In this document: one piece after another, positions 5,541 through 5,940 of the stretch
How the letters are laid out: the number at the start of each line of letters is the position of its first letter
Position numbering within the stretch: position 1 is the first letter of the stretch
NCBI GenBank assembly: GCA_002508315.1
Contig: DAHE01000007.1
Coordinates: 3,852-9,791, forward strand
Length of the DNA: 5,940 bases
Direction: 5' to 3'
From: Thermocladium sp. UBA166
Lineage (GTDB): Archaea; Thermoproteota; Thermoprotei; Thermoproteales; Thermocladiaceae
Translations under genes and position numbers: made by a program
The notes under the pieces: generated by a model
The model's input: only the letters and a program-made list of their open reading frames with translations
Told to the model about the DNA's origin: nothing
Database searches by the model: none

Positions 5541-5577
5541 TGGCTCCGCCCACCGTCCCGGGATCCGCTCGCCTCGG

Positions 5578-5922
5578 TCACTGCTGGTCTTGATAGAGGA
5601 ATGTTGCCTCGTTTATCAATTCCTCTAGGTCCAGGTGAGCGTAATTGGAGACGACGCTGTTCGCCGTCCGCCTCACCTTATCGGCCATCCATCCACAGTC
5701 CAGCTTCGGCTGTTCAATTCCCAGGGAGACAGTGGCTCCGTTCATCTTTATGGCTCCACTGCCCCTCAGCTCCTCCACCGCGTCTATGAAGTCGGGGCTT
5801 ATGGGTGAACCCCCCTCGAAGCTCCAGGAAAACGCCTCGAACCCGCCCAGGTAATCCACGATGAAGCAGAGCACCCCCAGCTTGTCCAGGTTAACGGCCT
5901 TAAGAGATGATAATAGGGTCAT
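5578..5922 (-). CDS. Unrecognised small protein, possibly winged-helix (may continue past right edge)
   Basis: From the ATG at 5922 the minus strand encodes 114 residues ending in YQDQQ, with no membrane segment or signal peptide. The frame remains open from the ATG to the window edge at 5940, and the upstream codons (IRQCIV) continue the amphipathic pattern, so the true start may lie outside. I do not recognise the family with confidence. Residues 11-68 have the look of a winged-helix domain: NLDKLGVLCFIVDYLGG, then a segment ending SPISP (39-43), then DFIDAVEELRGSGAI and a short strand. That pattern resembles archaeal YwgA/Panacea-type proteins, which run GP(F/Y)SP...L..L...GLI at this point, but the likeness is by eye only. 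The C-terminal third is helical. It converges on pyrD with 37 bp between the stops and no T-rich terminator there for either strand, so read-through antisense transcription is possible. Confidence 0.62.
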   Translation of the reverse strand: MTLLSSLKAVNLDKLGVLCFIVDYLGGFEAFSWSFEGGSPISPDFIDAVEELRGSGAIKMNGATVSLGIEQPKLDCGWMADKVRRTANSVVSNYAHLDLEELINEATFLYQDQQ

Positions 5923-5940
5923 GACTATGCATTGCCTGAT

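Noticed and set aside
5541..5577. Terminator between the convergent pyrD and right-edge gene
   Set aside because: The 37 bp are GC-rich, with no T-run on either strand and no convincing hairpin.

Overview
The window looks like chromosomal DNA of a thermophilic crenarchaeon (Thermoproteota). It is GC-rich, and its coding regions favour AGG for arginine and ATA for isoleucine. First genes have a TATA-like element centred about 23-27 bp before the start codon, which is the leaderless arrangement. Internal operon genes instead have a GGTG(A)-type Shine-Dalgarno. An aspartate carbamoyltransferase split into separate PyrB and zinc-binding PyrI chains also fits archaea. I cannot place the genus from sequence reading alone.

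Layout, left to right. Positions 1-235 (minus strand) hold the N-terminal part of an unrecognised gene that runs off the left edge. Its promoter and that of the divergent tenA share a 188-bp intergenic region (236-423), which also contains two inverted repeats that nothing else explains. tenA (424-1077, plus) encodes a TenA-family thiaminase II with all the usual active-site residues. After a 96-bp gap whose promoter is spanned by a perfect 7-bp inverted repeat comes a 14-helix DHA2-type MFS transporter (1174-2649, plus).

The last codons of the transporter gene double as the TATA box of a tight pyrimidine operon, pyrB-pyrI-pyrE-pyrD (about 2693-5540, plus). All its genes overlap, by 4, 8 and 26 bp. 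It encodes aspartate carbamoyltransferase (catalytic and regulatory chains), orotate phosphoribosyltransferase and a divergent class 2-like dihydroorotate dehydrogenase. These are steps 2, 5 and 4 of de novo UMP synthesis; carbamoyl-phosphate synthetase, dihydroorotase and OMP decarboxylase are not in the window. A convergent unrecognised minus-strand gene (5578-5922, reading frame open to the right edge) ends 37 bp from pyrD.

Most of the window is ordinary core metabolism. I see no CRISPR array, mobile element, tRNA or rRNA, and no clear novel multi-gene system. The points worth a second look are the possible structured element between the divergent promoters, the operator-like repeats at the transporter and pyr promoters, the embedded pyr promoter with its ambiguous pyrB start, substitutions at ligand-binding positions of PyrD, the altered antiporter motif of the transporter, and the two unrecognised edge genes.
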